From Leptospira harrisiae (GTDB lineage: Bacteria; Spirochaetota; Leptospiria; Leptospirales; Leptospiraceae), in the NCBI RefSeq assembly GCF_002811945.1, contig NZ_NPDX01000002.1, positions 62,001 through 126,000 of the forward strand: a DNA stretch of 64,000 nt, read 5' to 3'. This document shows positions 34,276 through 43,386 of this stretch, piece after piece. The translations under genes were made by a program, and so were the position numbers. Below the pieces are notes generated by a model. The model did no database searches and had not been told where the DNA came from. It saw only the letters and a program-made list of their open reading frames with translations. Each line of letters begins with the position of its first letter. Position 1 is the first letter of the stretch.

Positions 34276-36321
34276 ATGTCGAAAAATATACTCGTTACAA
34301 GTGCGCTTCCCTATGCGAATGGTTCCATCCATTTAGGACATGTGTTAGAAGCGGTCCAAACAGATATCTGGGTACGTTTCCAAAAGTTAGTTGGGAACAA
34401 TTGTTATTTTTTCTGTGCGGATGACACGCACGGAACTCCCATTATGATTGCCGCAAAAAAAGCAGGTAAAACTCCCGAAACCATGATCGAAGAAGTACAG
34501 AAGGAACATTATAAAGACCTAACTTCTTTTGGTGTTTCGTATGATAACTATTATACGACTAATTCTGAAGAAAACAAAAAATTCTCAGAATCAATTTATC
34601 TCACCTTAAAGAAAAAAGGACATATTGTTGCTCGTAACATTGAACAGTCGTATTGCGAACATGACAAAATGTTCCTTCCTGATAGATTCATTAAGGGAAC
34701 TTGCCCCAAGTGTGGATCCAAAGACCAATATGGTGATTCTTGTGAAGTATGCGGGACTAGTTATTCTCCAAAAGATTTAAAAGATTCTTATTGTTCAATT
34801 TGTGGAACAACACCCGTACTCAAAGAATCCAAACATTTATTTTTTAAACTCCAAGACTTTCAATCCCAACTTCAAACATGGATCGAAGGTGAAAGCCGAT
34901 TGAATGAAGGTGCACAGAAAAAATTGAAGGAATGGTTTACCTCTGGATTACAAGAATGGGATATCAGTCGTGATGGCCCATACTTTGGTTTTGCGATTCC
35001 TGAAGAAGAGAATAAATACTTTTATGTTTGGTTGGATGCACCGATCGGGTATATGGCATCCGCAATGAACTTTTTAAAAGATGAAAAGAAGTTCAATGAA
35101 ATTTGGAAAGAAGGCAAAGGAGAAATTGTTCATTTTATTGGAAAAGACATTTTATATTTTCACGGACTTTTTTGGCCAGCGATGCTCATGGGATCCGATT
35201 ACCAAACACCATCCCAACTCAATGTTCATGGATTTTTAACTGTCAATGGTGAGAAGATGTCCAAATCCAGAGGGACGTTTATCAATGCTTCTACTTTCGC
35301 AAAGTATTTAGATGCAGAACATTTCCGATTTTATCTCGCTTGCCGTTTGGGATCTGGAATGGAAGACGTAGATATTTCTTTCGATGATTTTGTATCTAGA
35401 GTCAATTCCGATCTTATTGGAAATCTTGTGAATCTAGTCTCTCGTGTGTCTACGTCTATCTTAGATAAAATGGATCGTAAACTAGGTAGTCTTTCTGCAG
35501 AAGGAAAATCATTAGTTTCGGAACTTTTATCCAAAGAAGGTGAAATTTGTGAGGCATATGAGTCGCGTAACTACTCAAAGGTGATGAGAGAAATCACAGG
35601 CCTTGGTGATAAAGTTAATAAATACGTAAACGATTATGCTCCATGGAATTTAATCAAAACGGATGTGGAAAAAGCAAGAGAGGTCGTGACTACTTCTCTC
35701 AATTGTGCAAAGATACTATTTACTTATTTAGCACCAGTCACTCCTAAAATTGTAAATTCGGTGGCTCAGCTTTTCCAAGTGGAAAATTTAAGTTTTTTAA
35801 ATTTGAAAGGAACACTGGAAAATCAAGTCCTTGGGCCATACCAAATGTTATCAAAACGTGTAGAGGAAAAAAATATTTCACTTATGATTGAGGAAACAAA
35901 AGAGGCATTTCTCAAAGCAAATCCAGAGAAATCAAAATCTGAACCTGGTAAAACAGCTGCCACTCCAGCGGGTGCAACAACTGTTTCGGAAGATGGATTC
36001 ATTACCATAGACGAACTTTCTAAAGTTGAACTTCGTGTGGGACAAATTATAGAAGCAAACCCTGTGGAAGGCGCCGACAAACTTTTGTTCGTAAAGGTAA
36101 ATCTCGGAGAAAAAGGAATCAAAAACGTTTTTGCAGGTATCAAAGCGAGTTATACAGCAGAAGAGCTAGTAGGAAAAAAAGTTGTTGTGGTTGCTAATTT
36201 AAAACCAAGACAAATGAAATTTGGGTTATCAGAAGCTATGTTACTGGCATCAGGAAAAGAAAAAACTTTATCGTTATTTGTTCCGGATCGTGATGCAGCT
36301 CCAGGAGACCTTTTAAAATAA
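34276..36321 (+). CDS. metG: Methionyl-tRNA synthetase
   Basis: The 681-aa protein has the class I motifs HLGH (in PYANGSIHLGH, near residue 16) and KMSKS (in GEKMSKSRGTF, near residue 330), and a zinc knuckle (CPKCG, CEVCG, CSICG). The C-terminus carries a tRNA-binding OB-fold (DELSKVELRVGQI, about residues 580-681) as in the dimeric bacterial form. It charges tRNA-Met. The cyclase gene begins 4 bases after its stop. Confidence 0.96.
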   Translation: MSKNILVTSALPYANGSIHLGHVLEAVQTDIWVRFQKLVGNNCYFFCADDTHGTPIMIAAKKAGKTPETMIEEVQKEHYKDLTSFGVSYDNYYTTNSEENKKFSESIYLTLKKKGHIVARNIEQSYCEHDKMFLPDRFIKGTCPKCGSKDQYGDSCEVCGTSYSPKDLKDSYCSICGTTPVLKESKHLFFKLQDFQSQLQTWIEGESRLNEGAQKKLKEWFTSGLQEWDISRDGPYFGFAIPEEENKYFYVWLDAPIGYMASAMNFLKDEKKFNEIWKEGKGEIVHFIGKDILYFHGLFWPAMLMGSDYQTPSQLNVHGFLTVNGEKMSKSRGTFINASTFAKYLDAEHFRFYLACRLGSGMEDVDISFDDFVSRVNSDLIGNLVNLVSRVSTSILDKMDRKLGSLSAEGKSLVSELLSKEGEICEAYESRNYSKVMREITGLGDKVNKYVNDYAPWNLIKTDVEKAREVVTTSLNCAKILFTYLAPVTPKIVNSVAQLFQVENLSFLNLKGTLENQVLGPYQMLSKRVEEKNISLMIEETKEAFLKANPEKSKSEPGKTAATPAGATTVSEDGFITIDELSKVELRVGQIIEANPVEGADKLLFVKVNLGEKGIKNVFAGIKASYTAEELVGKKVVVVANLKPRQMKFGLSEAMLLASGKEKTLSLFVPDRDAAPGDLLK

Positions 36322-36325
36322 TACA

Positions 36326-37621
36326 ATGGCAACAAAGTCAGAACAAATCTTAAGAGAGAAGGAAATCGAAGGGATTAAATTTAGTCTCTATGGTAAAATT
36401 ATCATATTTTCTCTCCTAACTATTGGAACTTTCTTTGTTGCCCAGACTTTATTTGAATTATTAACGATTGCATCAATTTCTTTAGCTTTAAATCTTATTC
36501 TTTATATTTTGTCCAAGTTTTTGAAACGAGGGAAGTATATTTCTTTTATTGGATTGTTTTGTGTATTGATCGATTTGTTTATCATTACTATCCTACCTTT
36601 CATTTGGTACAATGCAGTTGGTGGTGAGTCACAGGTACCAAGAACCTATTTAATCAAAACATATTTACATTTTATCATAGCAGCAACGTTAGTGATGAAT
36701 GCCTTTAGCATCCAACCAATTTATCCAATGATTTATGCTTTGGGAGTTGTTATAAGCCAAGCGGGAATTCTAGTGTACGCACAACAGGATCCAAGGTTTG
36801 TCAGTACCGAAAGTTTTAAAGAAGCCTTTCTTGGTCCAGCGGCCCATGTAAATAATTACATCATGTCTATGGGCATCATCGGTGTTCTTGGATTTTTTTT
36901 GGCATACCTTACATATCGTGTTAGGCGAACAGTTCTTACTGCCGTCACAAATGAAATTAAAATGTCTCAACTTTCCAGGTATTTTTCGCCGAATGTAGCT
37001 AACCAAATGGGGCAAGCAGATGATGATTTTTTTAAACCGGGCGGGAAAGAATCAACAGTCGCCGTTTTATTTTGTGACATTGCTAATTTCACTCAAATTT
37101 CAGAAACCCTCGGACCTGAAAAAACAATGTCCTTACTCTCGGAATACCATAGTTTTATGTTGGATATCGTTTTTGGTCACAATGGAACTCTCGATAAATT
37201 TATTGGAGATGGAATGATGGTAACTTTCGGAACACCCATACCTAGCAGAGACGATGCCACCAATGCAATCAAAGCAGGTGTTGCCATGTTACAGGCCTTA
37301 TCTCTTTGGAACGAAAAAAGAGAATCAAACGGCGAAAAACCTATATCCATTCGGATCGGGATTCACTATGGTCCAGTCATCGTCGGAAACGTAGGTGTGG
37401 AAAAACGTTTGGAATATACTGTCATTGGCGATACAGTCAATGCTGCCAGTAGACTGGAATCTTTAGGAAAAGAATTAAAACGAAATTTTCTTATTTCAAA
37501 AGAATTGTACGACCATATTTCACTAGAGTTTCGACAAAATTTAAAAATCAAATCGATGGGCATATTGTCTCTTCGTGGAAAAACTAAAACAACGGAAATT
37601 TTATCTCTGGAGACAAATTGA
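36326..37621 (+). CDS. Membrane class III adenylate/guanylate cyclase
   Basis: The 431-aa protein has about six membrane helices in the first 200 residues and a class III cyclase catalytic domain from about 240: VLFCDIANFT and KFIGDGMMVTFG carry the two metal aspartates, and GDTVNAASRLE the transition-state Asn and Arg. The purine-specifying positions read Lys (in LDKFIGD) and Thr (EYTVIGD), which favours ATP. It makes cAMP at the inner membrane. It lies between metG (4 nt) and the HisI-fold gene (1-nt overlap). Confidence 0.9.
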   Translation: MATKSEQILREKEIEGIKFSLYGKIIIFSLLTIGTFFVAQTLFELLTIASISLALNLILYILSKFLKRGKYISFIGLFCVLIDLFIITILPFIWYNAVGGESQVPRTYLIKTYLHFIIAATLVMNAFSIQPIYPMIYALGVVISQAGILVYAQQDPRFVSTESFKEAFLGPAAHVNNYIMSMGIIGVLGFFLAYLTYRVRRTVLTAVTNEIKMSQLSRYFSPNVANQMGQADDDFFKPGGKESTVAVLFCDIANFTQISETLGPEKTMSLLSEYHSFMLDIVFGHNGTLDKFIGDGMMVTFGTPIPSRDDATNAIKAGVAMLQALSLWNEKRESNGEKPISIRIGIHYGPVIVGNVGVEKRLEYTVIGDTVNAASRLESLGKELKRNFLISKELYDHISLEFRQNLKIKSMGILSLRGKTKTTEILSLETN

Positions 37622-38223
37622 TGATCCAACTTCCAAAAGAAAAAGAGATCACCATCATTTCGAAATCTTCTTTAAACTCAAATGAGGTAAGTTTGAAAGT
37701 GATGACTTCCGATCTCGCACAAGATTTTGTGAATCATTTTGATTTTACTAAAAAACAATTGTTTATTGATTGTGATGAAGATGCCTTATTGGAGATCAAT
37801 CCAAGTTTATCAAATTTCAATAAACGTCTGTTATGGGAATCTGGATCTTTGAAATTTTCGGAAGAAGAATGGAAATTATTTCAAAAAACCATTCCGCCGC
37901 TTTCTCCGTTTCTTGCACAAGACCTCTCGGGAAAAGATTTGATGTTGGCTTGGGGGAAAAAGGAAAGTCTTTTGTCGGCAGTAGAATCCGGACTTGGTAC
38001 TTACTATAGTCGTTCTAGAAAGGGAAAGTGGGTGAAAGGAGAAGAGTCGGGTCATCTTCAAAACCTAAATGCAATTTATGTACATACTAATCCTTTTTTT
38101 GTGCAATACATAACAAACCAAATCGGGGCAGCATGCCACACGGGATATTATTCTTGTTTTTTCCGAGAGTTAGGTGCGAATGATTCTGTTTCATTCGTCT
38201 ATACAAGTAAAGTGGGAGCGTAG
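37621..38223 (+). CDS. HisI-fold (phosphoribosyl-AMP cyclohydrolase-like) protein with displaced metal motif
   Basis: From ATG 37621 the 200-aa protein (a TTG three bases before also fits) has the HisI pattern in its second half: DLMLAWGKKESL, YYSRSRKGKWVKGEESGH (residues 128-145) and ACHTGYYSCFF (zinc cysteines 172 and 179). The usual DCDGD metal motif before ACHTG is replaced by HTNPF (155-159). A DCDEDALLEI motif instead appears at residues 50-59, N-terminal to the core. It could be a working HisI with a relocated metal site, or a degenerate relative. It overlaps the cyclase stop by one base. Confidence 0.6.
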   Translation: MIQLPKEKEITIISKSSLNSNEVSLKVMTSDLAQDFVNHFDFTKKQLFIDCDEDALLEINPSLSNFNKRLLWESGSLKFSEEEWKLFQKTIPPLSPFLAQDLSGKDLMLAWGKKESLLSAVESGLGTYYSRSRKGKWVKGEESGHLQNLNAIYVHTNPFFVQYITNQIGAACHTGYYSCFFRELGANDSVSFVYTSKVGA

Positions 38224-38225
38224 AT

Positions 38226-38582
38226 TTGAATCGAATTGTCTTAATCGTCTTAGTTGTTGTATGCGTAATCTTTATAGTTTATAAATTAAAAACTTCGTTA
38301 GGTGGAAATCCTTCACTCGTTAAGGAAAAAATCGACGCTGGTGCTTTGGTTGTAGATGTAAGAACCGTTGCGGAATACCAATCTGGCCATTTCCCTGGTG
38401 CGATTAATATTCCCGTAGACCAAGTATCCAAACGTTTGGATGAGTTTGGCGATAAAAATAAATCGATCATAGTTTATTGTGCTTCTGGTGGTCGCAGCGG
38501 AAGTGCAAAATCGTTTTTGGAATCCATTGGTTATTCGGATGTAACAAACGCCGGTGGACTTTCCAATATGCCAAATCCTTAA
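38226..38582 (+). CDS. Membrane-anchored rhodanese-domain protein
   Basis: The 118-aa protein starts at TTG 38226 with GGGAG seven bases upstream. A membrane helix (residues 4-22) precedes a single rhodanese domain: VVDVRTVAEYQSGHFPGAINIP and active-site loop CASGGRSG (Cys about residue 87), with NAGGL. Rhodaneses transfer sulfane sulfur; here the catalytic domain is probably periplasmic. It directly follows the HisI-fold gene and precedes a hairpin that could end transcription. Confidence 0.87.
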   Translation: MNRIVLIVLVVVCVIFIVYKLKTSLGGNPSLVKEKIDAGALVVDVRTVAEYQSGHFPGAINIPVDQVSKRLDEFGDKNKSIIVYCASGGRSGSAKSFLESIGYSDVTNAGGLSNMPNP

Positions 38583-38615
38583 CTGGCAATACCAATGGTC
38601 ATTGAATAGAAAAGG

Positions 38616-38644
38616 CAATTTGGTTTTATTTAGAAACCAAATTG
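38616..38644. terminator. Symmetric hairpin between convergent genes (bidirectional terminator-like)
   Basis: A perfect 11-bp stem CAATTTGGTTT (38616-38626) / AAACCAAATTG (38634-38644) with a 7-nt loop lies between convergent genes. No T tract follows on the plus strand, so termination is inferred from position. Confidence 0.45.
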
Positions 38645-38667
38645 GATTCCCTATTTGAAGAAACAAA

Positions 38668-39141
38668 CTACATACGTTTTCGTTTCATATATAATTGTAA
38701 ACCTGTCACAGCTTCTTTTCGGACTTTGTTACCGAGTGCCGGCCACCAACCGAGAAAATAACCGACAGGACCCATTGCCATTCCAAGCCACTTCCACATG
38801 GAAAAATGATCTTTGTGAGTGAAGATCTTTCCATCTTTAAAGGTAAAGTTAGCATGGATTTTGTTCTGAACCAATCTTCCAGTTTTACTAAAACTATAAT
38901 CTGCTTCCCAATCTGCAGAACCTTGAGAGTCATCTGCTTTGATATTCGAAAATCGAATGGTTAGGTTTTGGCTTTTTTCGATTAACATAAGCCACATAGC
39001 TACAGCTTCTTTTCCTTTCAAATGACCAAAGGCAGGATCTTTGAATTCAATTTCGGGATGGTAAAGGGAAACCATTGTTTGGCCATCTTTGTTTTGGAAG
39101 GCCGTGTAAAACTTTTGAATTAACTCTTCATTTGCATTCAT
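38668..39141 (-). CDS. NTF2-like (SnoaL-type) protein
   Basis: The 157-aa protein has an NTF2-like fold: NEELIQKFYTAFQNKDGQTMVSLYHPEIEFKDPAFG at the start and a beta-sheet with FKDGKIFTHKDHFSMWKWLG at the end, both shown as patterns. The family includes ketosteroid-isomerase and polyketide-cyclase relatives and often has no defined activity. It has a cytoplasmic, compact form. It converges with the rhodanese gene. Confidence 0.8.
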   Translation of the reverse strand: MNANEELIQKFYTAFQNKDGQTMVSLYHPEIEFKDPAFGHLKGKEAVAMWLMLIEKSQNLTIRFSNIKADDSQGSADWEADYSFSKTGRLVQNKIHANFTFKDGKIFTHKDHFSMWKWLGMAMGPVGYFLGWWPALGNKVRKEAVTGLQLYMKRKRM

Positions 39142-39192
39142 TGTGGAAAAGATTATGATTGATCAATCCAAGACTTAGCAAGAAAAAAAGTT

Positions 39193-39714
39193 ATGAAACG
39201 AATTGTTCTCTTTGCTTTTGGAACCAGTTTTTTACTCATCGGACTTGTTGTTCTTTTTTTAGCTGTCGGTTATTTTCAAAATCCAAAATACCATTCAGAA
39301 ACAAGTGAATGGTTAAAGGCTGAACCAGAAGATATTTGGGCATACATTACGGATGTTCGTGACCTACCCAATCGCAGAAAAGATGTGGTAGCGATTAAAA
39401 TTTTAGAAACTAAGCCAGATGGTACGATTTCAAAATGGGAAGAAACACCAGAAATGGGCGGTTATATGATTTTTGAACTTCGTGAATCCATTCCCGATAA
39501 ACTTTGGAAAATTGAACTAACGGATGCGAGTTTTAAAATGCGTGGGTCTTGGACGTATTCACTGGAAAGAAAAATTCCTGGAACAGTGGTTACAATTACG
39601 GAAGATTCAGAAATCACAAGTATTCCTGTAAGAGGGGCATATTTTCTGGCCGGTCGGGACGCTACTCTTCAAAAAGAGATGGAACTCATCCACAACCGGT
39701 TTAGCGGACGTTAG
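39193..39714 (+). CDS. Membrane-anchored SRPBCC-fold protein
   Basis: The 173-aa protein has one N-terminal membrane helix (residues 5-27) followed by an SRPBCC/polyketide-cyclase-like domain: EWLKAEPEDIWAYITDVRDLPNRRKDV, DKLWKIELTD and a beta-rich C-terminus. Function unknown; the cavity may hold a lipid. The gene is 51 nt from the divergent NTF2-like gene and converges with the hydrolase gene at 39728. Confidence 0.72.
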   Translation: MKRIVLFAFGTSFLLIGLVVLFLAVGYFQNPKYHSETSEWLKAEPEDIWAYITDVRDLPNRRKDVVAIKILETKPDGTISKWEETPEMGGYMIFELRESIPDKLWKIELTDASFKMRGSWTYSLERKIPGTVVTITEDSEITSIPVRGAYFLAGRDATLQKEMELIHNRFSGR

Positions 39715-39727
39715 GGGAAAAGAGAGA

Positions 39728-41605
39728 TTATTTTAATCCTTGGATCCATTCATCGATCCCTTTACAAATTTTTCGCACTGTCTCTCCATGAAAGATGATC
39801 CCAAGGTGGCCTTGTTCATAATAAGTGATCACCTTGTTTTCTGATTTCAGATCTTTTAATTCGGTTAAACTTTCTTCGGGAACAATTTTATCAACTGTAC
39901 CAACTACACTATAAATTGGCATATTGAAGTTGTTTAAAAAGTTTTCCGTATAATTGATACGACCATCGTTTGACCAGAAGCTCCTTTCGTTAGAAATTTG
40001 GCTTTGGAAAAACTGCATAATTACGGAGACAGACTCTTCGCAAAACACATCTTCCATGAGAAAATACCATTCCGGAGGTGTGATTTCTTTATAACCCACA
40101 AAGTCTTTGATTGTCAAAACTTTGGTTCCAATATTATAACTAAAACTTCGTAAACTCGAATGTAAGTTCAAAATTAGTTTAAAGAATTTTTTTAAGTCAA
40201 TGGTTTGGATCGTGGCTTGCATAGAAAAACTTGCCATACTCAAAATCATATCGGAAATCATTTTATGCGGAAGCATACTAAACCCACGTTTCAAAGTATC
40301 AAGTCCGATGAAGTTGGATTTTAAACTAATATAGTTTGGTGAAGTGATCGAAACAATTCCTGCAATGTATTCTTCAGGTTTTGGTAAATTAAACTCTTCT
40401 TTTAGTTCTTTGATTTTTTCATAAGAAGATACATAAAAACGAGGGATCATTCCTCCCATACTGTGACCAAGAACTACTGTTCTTTCACTTGGATAATGCC
40501 AACGGATCCAACGCAAAATTTCCGGAAAATCATCTTGGATGTAATTATCAACTGTCCATCCTTCTTTTTTTCCATGTTTTGGCATGGTTTGTCTGGACCT
40601 TCCCCTCATATCCATCAGGAAAACACGATAACCATATTTTAGAGCGAGTTCTTTGGCAAGTTTATCCATAACGGAACGTCTGCAAAAAAATCCAGGAATC
40701 AATAAAATATTTTTTCCTGTATTGTTTAATTTTTCAGGTGTAAAACTTTTTAAAGATACCGCATAACCATCAGTCGTCGGAATAATGAAGGATGCATCCA
40801 TTCTGTATTCAATATTATACTGATGAGATTTAAAGATAATAGAAGTGACTGGTTCTTTTTGGTCTTTTGTGGTTGTGTAAAACAAATTCCTTGAATTGGA
40901 AACTGTATCTGCTTTTTCGATATTTTTTTGAGCAATGTAATGGTCATTTCCCGATTCCATTTCTTTTGCGACAACAAACTCGATCACATCAAACAAGGAA
41001 TAAAGTTGGAGAGTGAGTGGACGAATTTTTTCCTCAGGGATTGGATCTTTCGTGATTCCCCAAAGGATACCAATTGGGTTTTCATTTACAAAGAGAGGAA
41101 TCCCAATCGCATGGTTCATCGTTTCAGAAAGTAACACTTTTTTCTCAGGATGGATTTCTTCTTCTTTGAGGTTGATAAAAGTGACTTCTGGTCTCAGTCC
41201 TTTGTTAAAATCAATGATAGACTTTCGAATAAAACCGGCAGACTCGTTACGCGGATCAGCCAAATGGATGGGGCGCGATTTTTTGATATATTCTTCAATG
41301 CCTGGAATTCTTCTACGTTCTGCAATTTCCTTGAGTTTAAAGTGGGTGGCAGTGGCCACAATTTTCATTTCATCTTGGTCAATGACTTCAAAAATGGAAA
41401 AGTTAAAAATGGGATCGTCGTTGAAGTCAACAAGGGAAACCATTTTATTAGCGAAGGATTGCCAAATATTTTCCAAAAATTGAAACGTAGTTTTTGGAAC
41501 CGGAAAAATAAAGATTTTGTCCGGGTTTACCATGAGGCTTTTATTGCTGTCTCTGGTAGAAATTTTGATCAAACGATCTTCCAACGAATTTTCTTCAAGT
41601 GCCAT
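39728..41605 (-). CDS. Large alpha/beta hydrolase with N-terminal GAF-like region
   Basis: The 625-aa protein has a C-terminal alpha/beta hydrolase domain (about residues 295-625) with LIPGFFCRR (oxyanion region), MDMRGRSR, nucleophile elbow GHSMGG near residue 383, a late acid in TVDKIVPEE and histidine in QGHLGI. The N-terminal 230 residues resemble a GAF-like sensing domain (MNHAIGIPLFVNENPIGILWG). The combination of a sensing domain and a lipase/esterase suggests a regulated enzyme. Substrate unknown; likely cytoplasmic. Confidence 0.75.
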   Translation of the reverse strand: MALEENSLEDRLIKISTRDSNKSLMVNPDKIFIFPVPKTTFQFLENIWQSFANKMVSLVDFNDDPIFNFSIFEVIDQDEMKIVATATHFKLKEIAERRRIPGIEEYIKKSRPIHLADPRNESAGFIRKSIIDFNKGLRPEVTFINLKEEEIHPEKKVLLSETMNHAIGIPLFVNENPIGILWGITKDPIPEEKIRPLTLQLYSLFDVIEFVVAKEMESGNDHYIAQKNIEKADTVSNSRNLFYTTTKDQKEPVTSIIFKSHQYNIEYRMDASFIIPTTDGYAVSLKSFTPEKLNNTGKNILLIPGFFCRRSVMDKLAKELALKYGYRVFLMDMRGRSRQTMPKHGKKEGWTVDNYIQDDFPEILRWIRWHYPSERTVVLGHSMGGMIPRFYVSSYEKIKELKEEFNLPKPEEYIAGIVSITSPNYISLKSNFIGLDTLKRGFSMLPHKMISDMILSMASFSMQATIQTIDLKKFFKLILNLHSSLRSFSYNIGTKVLTIKDFVGYKEITPPEWYFLMEDVFCEESVSVIMQFFQSQISNERSFWSNDGRINYTENFLNNFNMPIYSVVGTVDKIVPEESLTELKDLKSENKVITYYEQGHLGIIFHGETVRKICKGIDEWIQGLK

Positions 41606-41696
41606 TTAGCATCCTTTCTATTTATGTGGCGATACGGTACGCTATAACTCTATTTTCGACTTTTCATATGCCTGTGAACTAAAAAATAAAGCTAAT

Positions 41697-42620
41697 ATGC
41701 AACAATCTGATTTCGAATCCATTTCAAGAGTATCCGTTCCCGAATTAGACTCAATTCTCGGAAAACCATTCCCAATTCTGGACGATGGGTTTGTCAGGCT
41801 CGTTGATTACATGGGTTCTGATGAATCCATCGTTCAGGCTGCACGCGTTTCGTACGGAAAAGGAACAAAAAAGGTAAATGAAGACCGCGGACTCATTCGT
41901 TATTTGATGCGCCACAGACATAGCACTCCCTTCGAAATGTGCGAACTAAAGCTACATGTCCGCGTTCCTATGGACACTTGGCGCCAATGGATTCGCCACC
42001 GTATGGCAAATGTCAATGAATACTCTACGCGTTACTCCGTAGCCATCGACTCGGCACAAACGACTCTTCCTGGAGAATGGCGAGTACAATCGGTAGGAAA
42101 CAAACAAGGAAGTGATGGATATTTAGAATCATCCAAGGGTGACCACCTAACAAAAAGAGAAACTGAATTCCAAAAGTTTGCTACTGATATTTATAATGAA
42201 AGATTAGAAATGGGTGTGGCTCGCGAACAAGCAAGAAAAGATCTTCCTCTTGCTACTTATACAGAAGCTTATTGGAAAATAGACTTACATAATTTGTTAC
42301 ATTTTTTAGCTCTTCGTATGGATGACCATGCTCAGTTGGAAATCCGATTATTTGCAAAAACCATTGGCGAACAAATTGTTCAAAAATGGGTTCCAAATGC
42401 TTGGGAAGCCTTTGTTGATTATCGATTGAGTGCATTAAATCTTACAAAATACGATACACAAATCATCCAAGCACTCAATACCTCCGGTAAAGAAGGGGCC
42501 AAACAAAAGGCAATCGAACTAGGATTGTTAGATGAACAAGGTTCCACCGCTAAAAAAAGTCGTGAACGTGAGGAATTGGAGTACAAATTGAAAGATATGG
42601 GTTTTGCCATTCCTTGGTAA
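41697..42620 (+). CDS. thyX: FAD-dependent thymidylate synthase
   Basis: The 307-aa protein has the ThyX signature RHRMANVNEYS (RHRX7S) near residue 100 and RHRHSTPFE earlier. ThyX makes dTMP from dUMP with methylene-tetrahydrofolate, FAD and NADPH and replaces ThyA in many bacteria. It is longer than the usual 220-250 aa, with a C-terminal helical extension (QGSTAKKSREREELEYKLKD). No folA is adjacent. Confidence 0.95.
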   Translation: MQQSDFESISRVSVPELDSILGKPFPILDDGFVRLVDYMGSDESIVQAARVSYGKGTKKVNEDRGLIRYLMRHRHSTPFEMCELKLHVRVPMDTWRQWIRHRMANVNEYSTRYSVAIDSAQTTLPGEWRVQSVGNKQGSDGYLESSKGDHLTKRETEFQKFATDIYNERLEMGVAREQARKDLPLATYTEAYWKIDLHNLLHFLALRMDDHAQLEIRLFAKTIGEQIVQKWVPNAWEAFVDYRLSALNLTKYDTQIIQALNTSGKEGAKQKAIELGLLDEQGSTAKKSREREELEYKLKDMGFAIPW

Positions 42621-42640
42621 GACCTTGCTCATGTAAATTT

Positions 42641-42672
42641 ATTGATAAAATTGATTGATAAATTCTATCAAT
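42641..42672 (+). promoter_or_regulatory. Inverted repeat upstream of the FecR operon
   Basis: ATTGATA (42654-42660) and TATCAAT (42666-42672) form a perfect 7-bp inverted repeat with a 5-bp spacer, and a direct copy ATTGATA lies 13 bases before it (42641-42647). The position just upstream of the operon's start suggests an operator, though nothing identifies the protein that would bind. Confidence 0.4.
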
Positions 42673-42690
42673 ATGGTTGTTAGAAGGATT

Positions 42691-43386
42691 ATGAGCCTCA
42701 GAATCCTTCTAACCCTTTTTTCCATCCTGCTAACCAGCGTTTCCCTATCTGCGGAAGAATTTGCCGTGGCGACATTTACTCGTGGGAAGGTGAGTTTTCT
42801 TTCCTCCACTGACTCCTCCAAACTTTGGAAAACTCTCAAAGTCAATGATGTTCTGAAACCAGGGGATCGAATCAAAACAGGGAATGGATCCAAAGCGGAC
42901 TTTTTCTACAAAGAAACAGAAATTCGAATCCAACCAAACTCTGATTTTACGCTAAAAGAATGGAATACTGAAAATAAAGTCGCAAAAGCCTATGTAGAAA
43001 AGGGCGCAGCTTGGTTTCGTGTCAGTAATTTTAAAAAAGGGAATTTTGAAGTTTCAACACCTACTACCACTGCCGGTGTTCGCGGAACAGCATTCGGTGT
43101 ATTTTATGAAGAAAAAGAAAAGAAAGGATATACTTGCGTTTGTGAAGGTCTTGTCAATATCAACGGAACGGAATTTTCTAAAGGGTCAGGTGGTGCCTTA
43201 AAGGAAGGAGCAACTGAATTAGAAAAAAATGATTACAAGGATATAATTACCAAGGAAGGTGCTACCATTCAGTTTAGAGAAAAACGAAAAGAGATGCCGA
43301 TGTTATCTCGCTGCCTTCCTTGTCACAAACCAGTGGGTTGGGAGGACAAATCTTTTACTCCGGACGAAACTTACGGTAAAAAGTGA
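42691..43386 (+). CDS. Exported FecR-domain protein with C-terminal CXXCH motif
   Basis: From ATG 42691 (AGAAGGA just upstream; an earlier TTG at 42655 lacks this) the 231-aa protein has a signal peptide ending LSLSAEE. A FecR domain follows (about residues 28-160): GKVSFLS, LKPGDRIKTG, VEKGAAWFRV and STPTTTAGVRGTAFGV. The C-terminal 20 residues carry CLPCHKP, a CXXCH heme-c-type motif, which FecR proteins normally lack. The gene overlaps the next start by 4 nt and shares an operon with a DsbD-like gene. Confidence 0.75.
   Translation: MSLRILLTLFSILLTSVSLSAEEFAVATFTRGKVSFLSSTDSSKLWKTLKVNDVLKPGDRIKTGNGSKADFFYKETEIRIQPNSDFTLKEWNTENKVAKAYVEKGAAWFRVSNFKKGNFEVSTPTTTAGVRGTAFGVFYEEKEKKGYTCVCEGLVNINGTEFSKGSGGALKEGATELEKNDYKDIITKEGATIQFREKRKEMPMLSRCLPCHKPVGWEDKSFTPDETYGKK

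Noticed and set aside
37621..38223. Calling the gene simply hisI
   Set aside because: The canonical DCD metal motif is absent at its normal position, so the name would claim an activity the sequence does not clearly support.
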